Source: Apoda limacodes
Lineage: Eukaryota > Arthropoda > Insecta > Lepidoptera > Limacodidae
Reading direction: 5' to 3'
NCBI GenBank assembly: GCA_946406115.1
Contig: OX291545.1
Span: 24,485,153 to 24,549,152, forward strand
DNA length: 64,000 bases
Position 1 is the stretch's first letter, and each line of letters starts with the position of its first letter. Shown here in pieces: positions 45,022-57,989 of the stretch. Both the position numbers and the translations under genes were made by a program. A model generated the notes under the pieces. The model had not been told where the DNA came from, made no database searches, and saw only the letters and a program-made list of their open reading frames with translations.

Positions 45022-45739
45022 GTTTGTTTTGGAATAAAACGTTTCCACGTTTGATACTTTTCACGTTTTTGAAAACGCCACTTTTGCCACCGACACCTAT
45101 AGTTATTGTAGCTTTGAGACAATACTAACAAATTTTTTGGTTGTAAAACGAACTCTTGACGTACACACACTTCGAAAATAGCACACACACTACCTTAAAT
45201 AATGTATATGTATAGGCCGATTGACAGATTAACACCAAAACCCACCTCCATGGGTCTAAAGATGTAAATTTCGGTGGCAAAAGTGACAAAAATAACAAAA
45301 ACTGTAACAAAAATTTTAAAACAAAAAAAACCAAAAACGAACAGATGACAGGTTGATTGATGATGATTCTTTATCTCAAAACGAACTGGCCCTTACTTTC
45401 ATTCATATAATAGAACGAAGGGCGCGTTTGATTTACAAAATTTTTTTTTTGTTACTTTTGCCACCGAAAAATGAAACTTTAGACCAATGTCTGTAGGCGG
45501 GGTTTTGATGTTAATCTGTCAAACTGCCTATATATATTCATGGTAGGGTGTGTTATTATTGTCGTGTATGTACGTCAACCCTTCGTTTTGCAAGTAAAAA
45601 TGTTGTTAGTAACGTCATAGCGTAAGAACTAAACGTTTCAAAGCTACACAAACGAGGTGTCAAAGTGTCGGTGGCAAAACTGGCGTTATCAAAAGTGTAA
45701 AAGGCATTAAACGTGGTAACTTTTTATCCTAAAACGAAC
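45022..45739. mobile_element. Head-to-head pair of MITEs (large palindrome)
   Basis: Unit 1 (45022-45342, minus orientation) and unit 2 (45425-45739, plus orientation) are inverted copies of the element also found at 17217-18241. Both have TTAATCTGTCAA, CGTTTCAAAGCTACA or its complement, GGCAAAA-TGGCG, and end in AAAACGAAC or its complement. They are separated by about 82 bases. Unit 2 keeps the unoccupied TGTACGTCAA site where the mariner sits in the other copy. Non-coding. Confidence 0.7.
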
Positions 45740-48700
45740 TCACTCCAAGTAAGCTTTTGCGTGGTCAAATTTTAGGTCTATGTCTAAGGAAGATGCATAT
45801 ATTTAGCAGAGGACGTCTAACGCCCGATATGATTAATTAAGCTTATTTAGATACACTACATTATTGTACGTCTTGTTCATTTGATTCTGTGTTTTTTTTT
45901 AAGCTTGTTCATCGCACTAATAAATTAACAATTAAACGTTTAGTTAAGCAGTTTCGATGGCCTCATTGCGGCTTTATTAAAAGTTCTTATGGTCGCTTTT
46001 GCGGGCTCCGTCATCAGCTCAGTTCCATGGAACGATATTATTGCATTGCCATGTAGGTTTGTATTTTTTATTTGGTTGGTTTGTAGTCTTACTAAGCTCC
46101 TAAACGAAAATTGAGTCGGGGCATTTTGCCTATAAACGATTTATTTCTTATAATTAGTTATCAACGGTATGTTGTAGGCTATTTTTAAGGTTCTATTTTT
46201 AAGTGGGTATGCCTGCAAAAAATAAGACACTACTACACTACTACTTGATAAGAAAGCAATATTTAGTAGAATCTTATAACTAGGTCCAAAGTTCTTTTCA
46301 AAATAAATTAAAAGTCTATACACTTTATGTTGTAGTATGTCATGCCATGAGAACTACATGTGTTGCAAAGTTTCAACGAAATCGATTTACAGGTGAAAAT
46401 TCAGTAGGTAAAAAATCAAACATCTCCTACTTTTCTCCTCTTAGGGACGATTTGTTTTCAAATTGAGACGGGGCCAACTTGTAAGTATACCCTATCTTAT
46501 TAAAAAATTAGAATCATCTATAAAAAAATATACAATGGAAATTTGAACCCCCTTTTTCTTGATTTAAGATTTTAAACATGAAGATACTTTTGCATACATT
46601 CATTTAGAAAGTAATAAAACATCAGTACAATAAAATGAAACGTATGACTACTTATTCCAAATGATAATTCAATGCTCAAACCTTAAAATAATGCATGACA
46701 TTTTTGTTAAATATAATTTATTTCCACAGATCTCCAGCATTTCATAACTGATTCGAAAGAGATTTTTTCCAAAAATGGTTTGCCTGGGGTGGTCGCAAAA
46801 AGAATAATGGCGATGATCCCATAAAAATTTGGTTAGGACCTTTCGGAAATACATACATATTATAGTATCTAGTTTTTAATGGAAACCGGGGCTAGATAAG
46901 AACTTTCTGAGATCTGTTTTTAGTTTATTGAGTCAGATAATGCACTGATATTTGCCGTACTTGTATAGTTGAATAGATAAGATTAGAACTACATACTATA
47001 AACAACTACTGGAATACCAATCTTAAATAATATTTAACACTGTGAAATAATAATTCGCCAAATTTGCCTACATAATATATTAAACTGTATCAGTTTAGTA
47101 AGATACATAACGTAAATACAACGCATGCATGGCGTAACAAACACCAAGCATTAAATTCATAAGCCAATTATATACTTATTTGATTGCACTTAGTAATTTA
47201 GTCAGTTTGCATAATTGTGTGCAATGCTGGTATAATCGGTACATATCAAGGTTACCTATTTTATACTTGACATACACCAAATTTTTTTTTTTATTTTGTT
47301 CATTATCTATAATTGCCAGCCTAACTTCGCTGGAGCTCCTGGATATAGACTAACGTTAATAAATAATAATAATCTTAATAAATGAATACATTCCACCAAA
47401 TCTACCGAATTTCATATGCAGCCATTTCGCTTTACTTGTCTATCAGGCGAAGGGGCGTTCATACGCGTAGATATGCAAGTTTGGTATTATATTGCGCTTC
47501 CAGTACGCGCTAACTGCTTTATATAGGAAGAACTTCGGCCCTAGACAAACGTTAAAGCCAGTGGATATTCTCATATACCTTCACTAAGCTGGTTTGAGGC
47601 ACCTAACCTGCCCGCTGTCAATTTAGCAAATGTAGGTACAACGGCATCTATCATGTTAGATTTCCGGACGAGCATAGCCCACCCTACAAGTCACTGTGAG
47701 ACTAAATTTGCGCATCAGACATGTTATAGTTGGCATTACTTTAAAAGTACATGGGCGACATAGCTTCGCTCGGTAAAAAAAAAAACTTTTTTGTGTAAAA
47801 TAGCGTTTATACAAAAAAACAACAACTATATTGGTAAACTTAAGAAGCCATTTTCAAAATACGCAATATACAAGAATTTGTCGATTAAATATGTGCGTGG
47901 CGGATAAAAAGCTTGGATGTATTGTCCGTTACTGTTATTTTACCTCTAGTATACACACCAACATATATTTAGGTACTGTAGAAGGCTAGGTCCTTTTAGG
48001 TACATGGAATACCAAGTATTTAGCCAATACTATTAGGAGAAATTAGCCAGAACTAAAATAACTGTGAACGGACATTAGTGCAGAGTTGCATACGTAACCT
48101 GCGGCGGTAAAGATGTATGTTCACGGAAAATCCTACAGACCTATTAAAAGTTCCACCCTTCATCTCTTAGGTGTATTAACTTAACTTACTCCATAAAAAG
48201 CTCACACACTAGTACGTAGACGTAGCCTTGAGCATACCCCCCCCCCCAATCACTCTACAACACATGAAACAATGAGTGACTTTCACACATTATGTTAAAG
48301 CAACGTAACAAACTATCCTTAACAAAATAGCTTGTGTAACACGACGCATGCAAAAGAGAAAAATATTTGCCTTGTTGTAGATATTCAGATCCGTTGGTTC
48401 GCTGCGGGCGCACCCGCACGGTTGCAACACCGTTATCTATAGACAGAGATAAGAACCGCTTTAGGTAATGTGTGCGGACTTTCTATGAATAGTCGTTTAG
48501 TTCCAAAACTGTAACTAATTAAACACAAGCAAGACGCATATATGCTAATCTAATTATACTATATTTGCTAAACACATTCGTTATTACAATTAGATTAGCG
48601 TCTAAGAGTGTGTTTATTATTTGTTTAGACGGTATCTAACTAATGTACCGAATGTTATGTAGATAACACACTATATCGGGCAGTAGATCTAAACCAAATA

Positions 48701-48740
48701 AAACCTGTTGATCGTAATAAAAGAGTTGTTACATTTTGGT

Positions 48741-51414
48741 ACCAAAATAAATTAAAAAATTAACCAGCTTTTGAGTAGATTTATTTTAAAGAGCACTTAA
48801 AATCTAGAAATTCTAAAAAAAAAACAATTTTCTTTGGATCTGCAATTCACAGAAAAACGTTAACAATTTTTAACAAAGAACGGAACGTAAATTACGAAAC
48901 GGAGCGAATATATTTTGGCTGACGGACCAATGGTCAGTGCCCATACCATAAAAAAAATTGACGGCTCAAATGTACATACAATTTTTTTTTTTTTTCTTTT
49001 TTCTTAGAATGATATGGCCTGTAATGATAATTGACTATGAATAATCATACATTTTTGAAAATCAATTTTAATTTTCAATGCAGGTTTAAATTTATTTAGG
49101 GCTTTACCAAAATACAAAAGTTGACGCTGGTTAAATTTTCTTGAAAATAAAATACCAAGCTCCATACATTCATTGTCGTTGGTAAATATTATGTAGGTAT
49201 TTGTTAGGGTTAGAGGGCAAGGAAAAAAGGTTTTTAAAATCGAAGATTATTCAACTGTAAGGAGACAGTGTCGGGAGCTGCCCCTTATTCGTCAGTAAAA
49301 ACCATCTGGTTCCGAGATGACTGTGAAATGCATTATCCATTCACTTAAGTTTTAATGGAAAAATGTTGTAAATAAGTTGATGGGTTATGACCTACATTGC
49401 TGATTAAATCGTTAAAATGTAAAGTAAATGGACAATGCATGTCACAGTCATCTCGGAATCAGATGGTTTTTACTGATTTGAATAAGGGGGCTAAAATGAT
49501 GGTTTGCTTCATTTCACCTCCTTTCCTGATACGGAAGAATAACTATAATATTTCTGATTCAATCGATCCATAAAATCACTCCTTCAGAGTCGCACCCCAA
49601 ACGTCCGGAGGAGCAGTTAAGGTTGCATCAGCCACACTGTACTAGTCATACAGAAAATAAAAACTCTGCAAAGACGTTCTTTCAAATATGTATGAAGGTT
49701 TTTGTCAAGCAAGTGTAGTGTAAAAAACATTACTACCCGATGAAAGAATGAGGATATATATAGTTATTTATTTTAATATAAGTAACCTCAACAAATAATT
49801 TTGACCCTGTCGATTTCATCGAAATCCTAACGTCATCCATAAGCGCGTTACACGTATAACAGCAAAATCAATAAACTAAAACATTTCATTATTTTAATAG
49901 CACTAAGAGTCTAGCCCGGTTGCAAGACTTGCAATAATTCCCTGAAACCTTTTCGCGTACAACCATTACCTACTGGCTGACTAAGCAGACATGTGGTTTT
50001 CCGCAAACAGTTTACTTGCTGTTTCATCACGTAGGTATGACTAAAAGCAGTTTCGTGGCATAGAGTCTATGTATTGGCTAAACAGAATTGCCGGAAATAT
50101 GCATCAATGAACTGCAAATATATACAATGAGAACCTGGCAGAAATAGGTATATACCTAAGCTATTCCAAACACTTTAAATATAGTGTATTGTCTACACAC
50201 TTCTTCCAACACTGTCAATAACATTATTACGTAGCATACAATTTCTGGTTTGATAGTATTAACTTTGCACACGCTCTCTATTTGCATTGGAGTACAAAAT
50301 ATATGTATAGTTAACATGATGATCTCTTACGACAGAGTATGAGCTTTATAGGCTTCGGCACCCTGAATTATGACTGGAAATCTTACGCAACCATAGGCGC
50401 TGGTCTGTCGGTCCTACTTATTGACTAGGCAAGTTATGTCTTGCACCTGTGTCACCTCCCTCCTCTTCGTCAAAATTATGAATTATTAAAACTGGTACTT
50501 CATTGTTGCCTCTTCTCTAAATTAGAACACTATATAAATAAATTTTCCTGTCGTGTGTGTCGGTCTGTGTACAATTTAGTTTGTAACTACTAAAATAAAT
50601 TTTAACAGTATTAGGTAAGAAGTTTTGTTTTTTGGGGTATAGAAAATCTAGAAACGATACCAGTCGCTAGTTTTCAATAAAATATATTGCTTTTTAAAGT
50701 GAAATTAGATACAATTTTAGGCTAAAAAACATTTATTGGTAGAGTTTTCAATTTTAGTATATATGTTGATTAAGACCTCCCGATGAACCCATAATAACCC
50801 ATCAACTTATTTACAACATTTTTCCATTAAAACTTAAGTAAATGGATAATGCATTTCACAGTCATCATGGTTTTTACTGACGAAACTGTCACCTTACAGT
50901 TACATAATCTTCGGTTTTAAAAACCTTTTTTCATTGCCCTCTAAGCCTAACAAATACCTACATAATATTTACCAACGACAATGAATGTATGGAGCTTGGT
51001 ATTTTATTTTCAAGAAAATTTAACCAGCGTCAACTTTTGTATTTCGGTAAAGCCCTAAATAAATTTAAACCTGCATTGAAAATTAAAATTGATTTTCAAA
51101 AATGTATGATTATTCATAGTCAATTATCATTACAGGCCATATCATTCTAAGAAAAAAGAAAAAAATAATAATAATTGTATGTACATTTGAGCCGGCAATT
51201 TTTTTTATGGTATGGGCACTGACCATTGGTCCATCAGCCAAAAGATATTCGCTCCGTTTCGTAATTTACGTTCTGTTCTTTGTTAAAAATTGTTAACGTT
51301 TTTCTGTGAATTGCAGGTCCAAAGAAATTTGTTTTTTTTTAGAATTTCTAGATTTTAAGTGCTCTTTAAAATAAATCTACTCAAAAGCTGGTTAATTTTT
51401 TAATTTATTTTGGT
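48741..51414. repeat. 2.7-kb structure with ~620-base inverted arms
   Basis: The left arm 48741-49388 (648 bases) and right arm 50794-51414 (621 bases) are reverse complements over nearly their full length. Shared landmarks are ACCAAAATAAATTAAAAAAT, TTTGAGTAGATTTATTTTAA, AAATTACG-AACGGAGCGAA, GGCCTGTAATGATAATTGAC and AAAATGTTGTAAATAAGTTG. The spacer is about 1.4 kb and has no long ORF. Within the left side, 49295-49350 has a second local inverted copy at about 49423-49475 (GTAAATGGACAATGCATGTC, ATCTCGGAATCAGATGG). Likely a non-autonomous foldback element or two inverted insertions of one family. Confidence 0.75.
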
Positions 51415-51672
51415 TACGTTAGTAATTATTTTTAATAGGGCTAGGTCGAACAATATTTTATCCCTACGCAGGATAAGTGGTCTAAGTCTTTATCGGAATC
51501 AGATGCGATAATGATCGGCTTATGGCTATTCGGTCTTGGCTATTTCTCTCTCTTTCTCTTTCTCTCTTATTCTCACCATCTCTGTCGGTTTTTCTTTTCC
51601 TAGGTAGTGTAAGTTTTTGAAAATATATTTAAACAATGTATTTTTTTTAAATTTCGCGTTCCGTTAGTAATT

Positions 51673-51940
51673 TAAAAAAACTTTTTAACAAAAAAAACAA
51701 CGGGCTTCAAAAGATGCACTAAAAAGGTAAAAATAATTACTAATTTCCAAAAATCTGATCGGAATTACAGTTTGAAGTTGGTGTCATGCAAGCAAAGTGT
51801 GGTATAAACTGTTACATAGGTACATATGGACTCCAACTTCAAACTGTAATTCAGATCAGATTTTTGGAAATTAGTAATGATTTTTAACTTTTTAGTGCAT
51901 CTTTTTGAAGCCGGTTGTTTTTTTTGTTAAAAAGTTTTTT
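51673..51940. mobile_element. Palindromic MITE with ~109-base arms
   Basis: Arms 51673-51781 and 51832-51940 pair across ACTTTTTAACAAAAAAAACA, CTTCAAAAGATGCACTAAAA, ACTAATTTCCAAAAATCTGA and TTACAGTTTGAAGTTGG, with a 50-base spacer. The same outer phrases are common in lepidopteran DNA. Non-coding. Confidence 0.8.
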
Positions 51941-52897
51941 TTTTTTTTTTCAGTGACAAATTCCTTTTTTTTTCTTGTACAATAAAAACATACACATACT
52001 CGTTACAAAAATGTATACAATCATCAACATAAAAGGCATTTCACCAGTTCCAAATTAACATTAATTATTTTTTTCTCCAAAAGTTTTAGTTTTAAATTCA
52101 CTATAATAATATAGGACCACCTGGAAAGTATAACCTTGAAAATAAAAAAGAATTTCTAGAATCAGTCCAAGCGTCTTCGAGAAATCGGGTAACATACATA
52201 AAAAAAAACGGCGAATTGAGATCCTTTAAGTTAAAAATAAAACGGGATTAAACGTGTAGTTATACTTCAAAATTTGGAGTAAACAGAAACAAAACTGTAT
52301 ATAGACAGCAAAAATATGAAAACATTTGTTTTCAATGTCGGATTACAGCTAAAGTATTGGAGATACAAAAATAATATATCTTAGCTTTTATATAGGAAAT
52401 TTAATAAGTTACAGTTTTTGTATACACGATTATACCGTTTTAATAATAATTGCTAAGATATAAGCAAAAAACTAAAAAAGGATAACTTTTTTCCAAAATG
52501 GCGGCGCGAGCGTAACAGGTATCGATTACATTTTAGCATGTTTAATGGGAAGTTGTAATGAACATGAACACAAAAATTTAAAACTCTACCAATCAATGTT
52601 TTTCATTTCCTAATTTGACTATATAACGATAGCTTTATCTAGTAACAAACAAAGCGCAGCAGACACATGCATGACGCAGCTGTATCGGAATTTCGATTTA
52701 GATCGCAGCCCGAGACAACTGGACCGTGCTCCGGTACCAGAGCACACTGAAACACAACACGAGGCACACGAGAACAGTGGAACTCTTACGTAGAAAGCCC
52801 ACTGTGAAAGGAACCGAAGGCCCGCGTGACCCGCGCACGGCAGCCCGAGTTGCAACACGCGGAACAGACGGCCTTCACTTACCTTTTAATTACTCAC

Positions 52898-52945
52898 ATT
52901 TTCGCTACGTTCTCGTCTACCTACTTTTTTGGTAGAACCAGACAT
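52898..52945 (-). CDS. Candidate first coding exon near a promoter-like region
   Basis: On minus, ATG at 52945 opens 16 codons, MSGSTKKVGRRERSEN, ending at a GTGAGTAA donor; a second strong donor (AAG/GTAAGTG) follows nine bases later, after an in-frame stop. Upstream are a TATA-like AAAATATATATC (about 52987-52976) and an initiator-like TCAGAG (52963-52958). The DNA from 52660 to 52870 is richer in CpG than its surroundings. It resembles a 5' end on the same strand as FNDC3, but phase 0 does not match the phase-2 end that the exon at 23928 needs, so it is not a direct partner. No acceptor partner was identified. Confidence 0.25.
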
Positions 52946-53876
52946 TGTGTCGTAACACTCTGATGGACTCTGTATTAGATATATATTTTGCCTTTGCTCG
53001 CGTAGAATTCGTCACGGTCATCGCCGTGAGATTCCTACTGCAATCTCTATAAGTAACAAGAACACAACTTGTTCTATTTTATTCTCTGTGTCTTCAGCTA
53101 CCCCAATTTTTAATTTAAATTAGCTACAGCTTATCCGTCAAAAGGAGGACGAACGGTGCCCCGCGGTATAGTAACAGTAATGCAGTAGACGAAAGTTGTT
53201 TTATAATATAATTTTTTTTTTCTTTTTTTACCGGTAGGAATATTTGTTCCAGTGTCAACTATTGATCAGGATAAAAAATATATCCTAGGTCCTACTCCGT
53301 CCCTTTAGCTGTACCTGTGTCAAAAATCATGTCGCCTTGTCACTGTGTTGCTACTGCCACGTGAAGCAACCGTGCCCCACGGCATCAATCACGGAAAAAT
53401 CTATTACCGTAGGATCTCTCAATCGGGATAAAAGTATCTTCAACTATAGATTACCTGTGCCAGAAATTAGGTTAATTGGTAATTGCTCCTTAATTTCTGT
53501 AATACTAATTTGCATATAAATGTACCTACTATAAATCATTACACATTCTCATGTAACATACTATGATATTTTTTATTTTTTTTATTCTTTTTAAGTAATT
53601 TTTACCATAAATTAGCATTAAATACAATAATGAAAATCATGCAATAAGGTTATGCACTAGACAAAAGCAAGTTTTGTAACATAGATTTTTTTTAATTCTT
53701 CAAGTGCTATCCGTCAAAAGGATAGCTATACTTTCAAGACAAAACTCGTATATCTTAAACCTTGGGGAATAACAGATTTGCGCATATATCCGAAGAAAAC
53801 ATAAATCTAGTCCTTTCTAGTAAACTTAGGATAGGTAGTAACCTATTTATAATAGAAGAGTAGAAAGGAATGCACA

Positions 53877-54011
53877 TTATGCGTTTAATGTCAATAATCC
53901 AACCAAAGAGAATGAGCCAAGATTTGTACAGTGTGTCACACAAAATTTATGTCTTTTTAACTTGGCTGGATTATGACATTATACGCATTGAAGCAGTGAA
54001 CAAAACGCAAC
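53877..54011. repeat. Solo arm of the palindromic MITE at 16662-17081
   Basis: CATTATGCGTTTAATGTCAA, ACCAAAGAGAATGAGCCAAG, TTTGTACAGTGTGT and ACGCATTGAAGCAGTGAACA follow the right arm of the 16662-17081 element in the same order, without an inverted partner nearby. Confidence 0.7.
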
Positions 54012-55152
54012 TGAAATGTAAAGCGATTACAAGCCATCCATCGCACGCGTGTGACATGACAACAGATACCCAAAGAGGGCTGACCCTCCTAGCGTCAGCT
54101 GGCAGTCAGCTGTTGCGCTCATCAACTCAGCCGGGCTAAACATTATAGCCTCGAGCAAGGTGGCGATAAAAACCACTTGTTTTAACATGTTTAAAACAAA
54201 TATAGCTACGTGGTCAACGTACTCGCGTTTGAACTCGCTAGGTAGACATGGTAACGATTTATCGTATTTATTATGGACATTATAGGCTAATTTTTGTCAA
54301 TTCTAAAAGAACTATTCCTTAAGACAGTATTAATTAGTGTCTAGTACAGCCTAATTAGTGTTGCAAAGCCAGTTGAATTTTTACTCTCCAAAAAGTTAAG
54401 AATGCAGTATTTACAAAATAAAAGTGATAACAGTAGGCGACTTAATTGAGGGGTCCATGAAGCTTTTCAGTCTTTTGGTTCCAAAGATATCCAATCACAA
54501 AAACATGCTCACGTACAACCAAACAACCAAAGAGCAATTAATGAAGTAATACTTAAATACAACTGTATAATGAATGATTATTACGATTGTGGAGTATTCT
54601 ACCTACATGACTAGCTAATGACCTGCGCAAATGACACGAGTTATACACATGCCTACCATGTGGGTCAGACTGAATGCTACAAACAAACGAAGCATTAGGT
54701 CACTACTCTAGTAATTCATAAATAAAATAAACCTACCCATGTATGTGTCGACAGAGCTTGTGATAGCAACATTGACCTCATTGTATCGCCATTACAAACG
54801 AAAAAAAATCTAAAGTTGTAATTAAAACAAAGTAACGCACATCTATCAAATAAGACTTTGATCACATTGAAGAAACAAGTGACTCTAAAGGTTATGATAA
54901 CAATATACTCATGACCATTCATATCGTATAATGTAAGGGGGCAATTAGGCAACAACTCGTGGATGGGTGCGATAATTGTAGCTTGAGATAAATTAAGTTC
55001 ATAAATCGAAGTGCAAGACTGACTCGCCCACCGAAACAATGAAATTGAGTCTAAAAGTTCCGGTCCGTTCGAGCGTTCTCTGCAAGGACTCAAAGAATAG
55101 GTCACATAGGAAAGGACACGGTAGACGTAGGGGTACTACAGAGTACTCACTT

Positions 55153-55220
55153 ACGAGCTGAAGCACCGCAAGAGCCCTCATCCACTGAAGGAAGGCAGGT
55201 AGCGGCGGTACAATAATTGT
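55153..55220 (-). other. Candidate 68-base exon with strong splice sites
   Basis: On minus, TTTTATTTTCAG precedes base 55220 and GTAAGTGAG follows base 55153, both near consensus. Two of three frames are open (one reads TIIVPPLPAFLQWMRALAVL), and none resembles FNDC3. The frame that would leave phase 2 has a stop, so it cannot be the coding partner of 23928, but it could be a 5' UTR exon. Chance is possible in a long AT-rich region. Confidence 0.2.
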
Positions 55221-57050
55221 AACTGAAAATAAAAATGGTCCGGCAGCAAGCATACGTAACAATGCCTGCCATATTAAATCCGCCATCTTGAGTTTTAAAA
55301 CATTGGCAATTTGAATTTAGCACTCTTGAATATCCAACGGAACTTGTTTTTATCCGACTACCTCCATAGTAGTTATAATTTTAGCATTTTATTTTAGTGT
55401 AGGTATGATAGCTTGTTCATATGTTTCCATATAGTTCCTCAGCTATAAAATCGTATTTTGATAAAATGAGGTGTCGTGGTTCGTTTTAGTAGTAGTACAG
55501 GTGTCATAGGATATGTGACGTCATATTAAATTCTACATGGCAGATGAAACTTACACACTCTGAACGATTTTTTTTCAAAATGAATCTAGTTTTGTATCAA
55601 ATGAAAGGTGAATCTAAACGATTTGAAAATGTATAATTTGTAAATAAAAAATGTAGGTACCTATAATCGAGCAGTGGCTGAATGTTTATTACCATGTTTT
55701 TAATCGTATTTTGACGAATGAGGTATAGCGGTTAGGATGATCGTATTTAGTTTTTAATTTAATTTAATCGTTTATTTAATTCTATATAAATAGTTAAAAG
55801 AAGAATAGAATTAACAACTCGAAAACAGCAGAAAAAAATTGTCGTGTTTGGCATCTAGGATGTCATTCCAAATTCTTTGATATTTTTGGATAATCGGGTT
55901 TTAGTTATTGAAACATTTATCGACATCAAATTTTTTTTGAAAACAATGACGCCGTATTATTTTTTAAGAAACAGATAAAATATTTGAACCTTATACCCTC
56001 CAAAAACCCAACAGAACTTATTTCCATAGAAATCAAGTCTTTTTTAAATCAATAGACGCGACGTTGGATCTGCCATCTTGAATTTTAAAAAACTGATAAA
56101 AGATTTGGATTTAGCACCCTCAAAAACCCAACCTAGTTTCATCGAAATCAAAGAATCAATAAAAAAAATATGGTCCCAAGAAATGTTTTTATTGATAAAA
56201 AATAATACAGAGTTATCACTCTGAAAAGTGTCGCTCTAGGTCAATACGTAAAGAAAACACAATTACAGCAATAACGATTTTCGGACACATTGTTTACTTC
56301 TAAGGAATTGAAAAAGACTAAAATTTTATTTGACAATCGGAACCTAACCACATATTTTGTACTTAAGAATCGAAAAAATAAGAGAAAGCTATAAGTAACT
56401 AATTTGTCTCCTTATAGAAACCCCAACGCAGTGTTATAAGAAAGCGTAGAGTTGTACAACTCAATAATTTAAAGGCCTTATTAGTAGCGGAAATCTATGT
56501 AATTACAGTTGTTGCTCCATGTCTAGACATTTAATAAATATATTAAATATAGGAATACAGTTAACTTATACCTATACCATTTTTAAATCAGGTGATAAAG
56601 AAAGAAGCTCCAACTAACTTTGAGACTAGTATCTGTTCTACCTATCGCATCATCATCATATCAGCTTATATTGGTCCACTGCTGTTCATGAGCCTGTTCA
56701 TGACGCACCATTCCTCCCGGTCCTCTAATTTAGAGATCCTAAGGATCAAAAGTGTGTATGAGATCAATTGAAGTAGGACAACAAAAAAGTCATAAATAGC
56801 AAAGAATAAAAAAAATATTAATAGAATGAAAAAAAAGTTTAGAAAATATCAGTCCCTGGTGGCTTACCCTTTATGTTGCAAAAGTTTATATAGATAATTT
56901 GCTGATGACACTACATTAGTGTCAAAAGTAGTCAAGAAAAACAAAAATGATCACGGATGCTATAAAAAGACACCTTACAACAGTGGTTGACTGTTAATAC
57001 CTAATTTTGCCCTTCATGCAACTAAAACAAAATGAATCCACGCCAAATAG

Positions 57051-57180
57051 CATAGTAGCAACTAGCAACTAGTAGCAGTAGCAAGTAGCAGTAGCAAGTA
57101 GCAGTAGCAGTAGCAAGTAGCAGTAGCAAGTAGCAGTAGCAAGTAGCAGTAGCAAGAAGCAGTAGCAAGTAGCAGTAGCG
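57051..57180. repeat. 13-bp minisatellite (GTAGCAGTAGCAA)
   Basis: About nine units of GTAGCAGTAGCAA with one internal 6-base gain and a few single changes. Minus-strand Tyr/Leu/Leu/Ala-like ORFs across it are artefacts. Confidence 0.9.
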
Positions 57181-57989
57181 ATTAGAATCAATATTACGAG
57201 TAGAAATCAAATTAATCATGTCCAACATTTTTGTTTGAAGTAGCTTAAAGTTTGTAGACATGTTACAAATCAGATGCTATTAAATAACTACCATGTTGAG
57301 TCATATCAACTGGTGTTTGTCTTGATAATATACAGACGCTAAGATAATATACTTAAAGTATACGCCCAAAGATGGTCGCTGACCTAATTTTTTATTGGAC
57401 AAGTTTTTTAGTTTTCAAGAAGGCAAAAAATTATCTATATTTCAAAGGTTAAAATTATCTAAGTTGTTTTAATTAACATACAACTAAGAATTCACATAAT
57501 CGCTCCAACTAAATAATTCAGATATAACTACTTATGAAACAAAGCTGGACATAGGTATATCTTATGACATAATAACGTATAGGTATACCATCACATTATA
57601 TTAAGACAGCACGTCCTATTTCTATTATGTAAAATTATTCAAATGTTAAAAGTCGATACTTCGTAAGAATTTGACATCCACTTACAACCATTGCATGCAT
57701 TGGTATGAAGTGTTTATTATCTCTATGCATTGATTGTGGTGGAATGAGTATTATGTCTTCACGGGATTGGAAAACACACCCAAAAGAACCTAGCCAGGCC
57801 AGAAAGCAGCAAAATCCTAATGTCTGTTATACCTATTTACCTATTCTGCATTTTAGATACGTAGCTTCATTTATAAGTTTATTGCAAAAATATTAATAGA
57901 TGCTGAGTTTCATATAGCAGTTATAGTAATATATAGGTAGCAAGCACACTTATATACAAACTTGCACCACTAAATATAATAAGCATAAA

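Larger units (their letters stand above)
23929..52890. other. Long 5' interval of FNDC3 (intron or intergenic), no supported exon outside listed repeats
   Basis: Apart from the repeats listed, this AT-rich stretch has only ORFs below about 130 codons with no recognisable motif. Notes: weak repeat-tail phrases at 24840-24910 (TGGTTCGGAAGGCACGTTAG); an ORF at 24027-24323 of unknown origin; a GATA run near 27755-27768; a triple TTAGG at 28979-28993; a short Lep1-like end near 28440-28500; a repeat-like stretch at 34105-34290; a C11 run near 48238-48247. The FNDC3 exon that should precede 23928 was not found. Confidence 0.5.

Noticed and set aside
54716..55286. Overlapping minus ORFs of 129 and 95 codons
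   Set aside because: No recognisable domain; they extend across apparent intron sequence. Only a 68-base piece with splice sites was kept as a weak candidate.
57022..57261. 79-codon ORF with Tyr/Leu/Ala/Thr repeats
   Set aside because: Translation of the 13-bp minisatellite.
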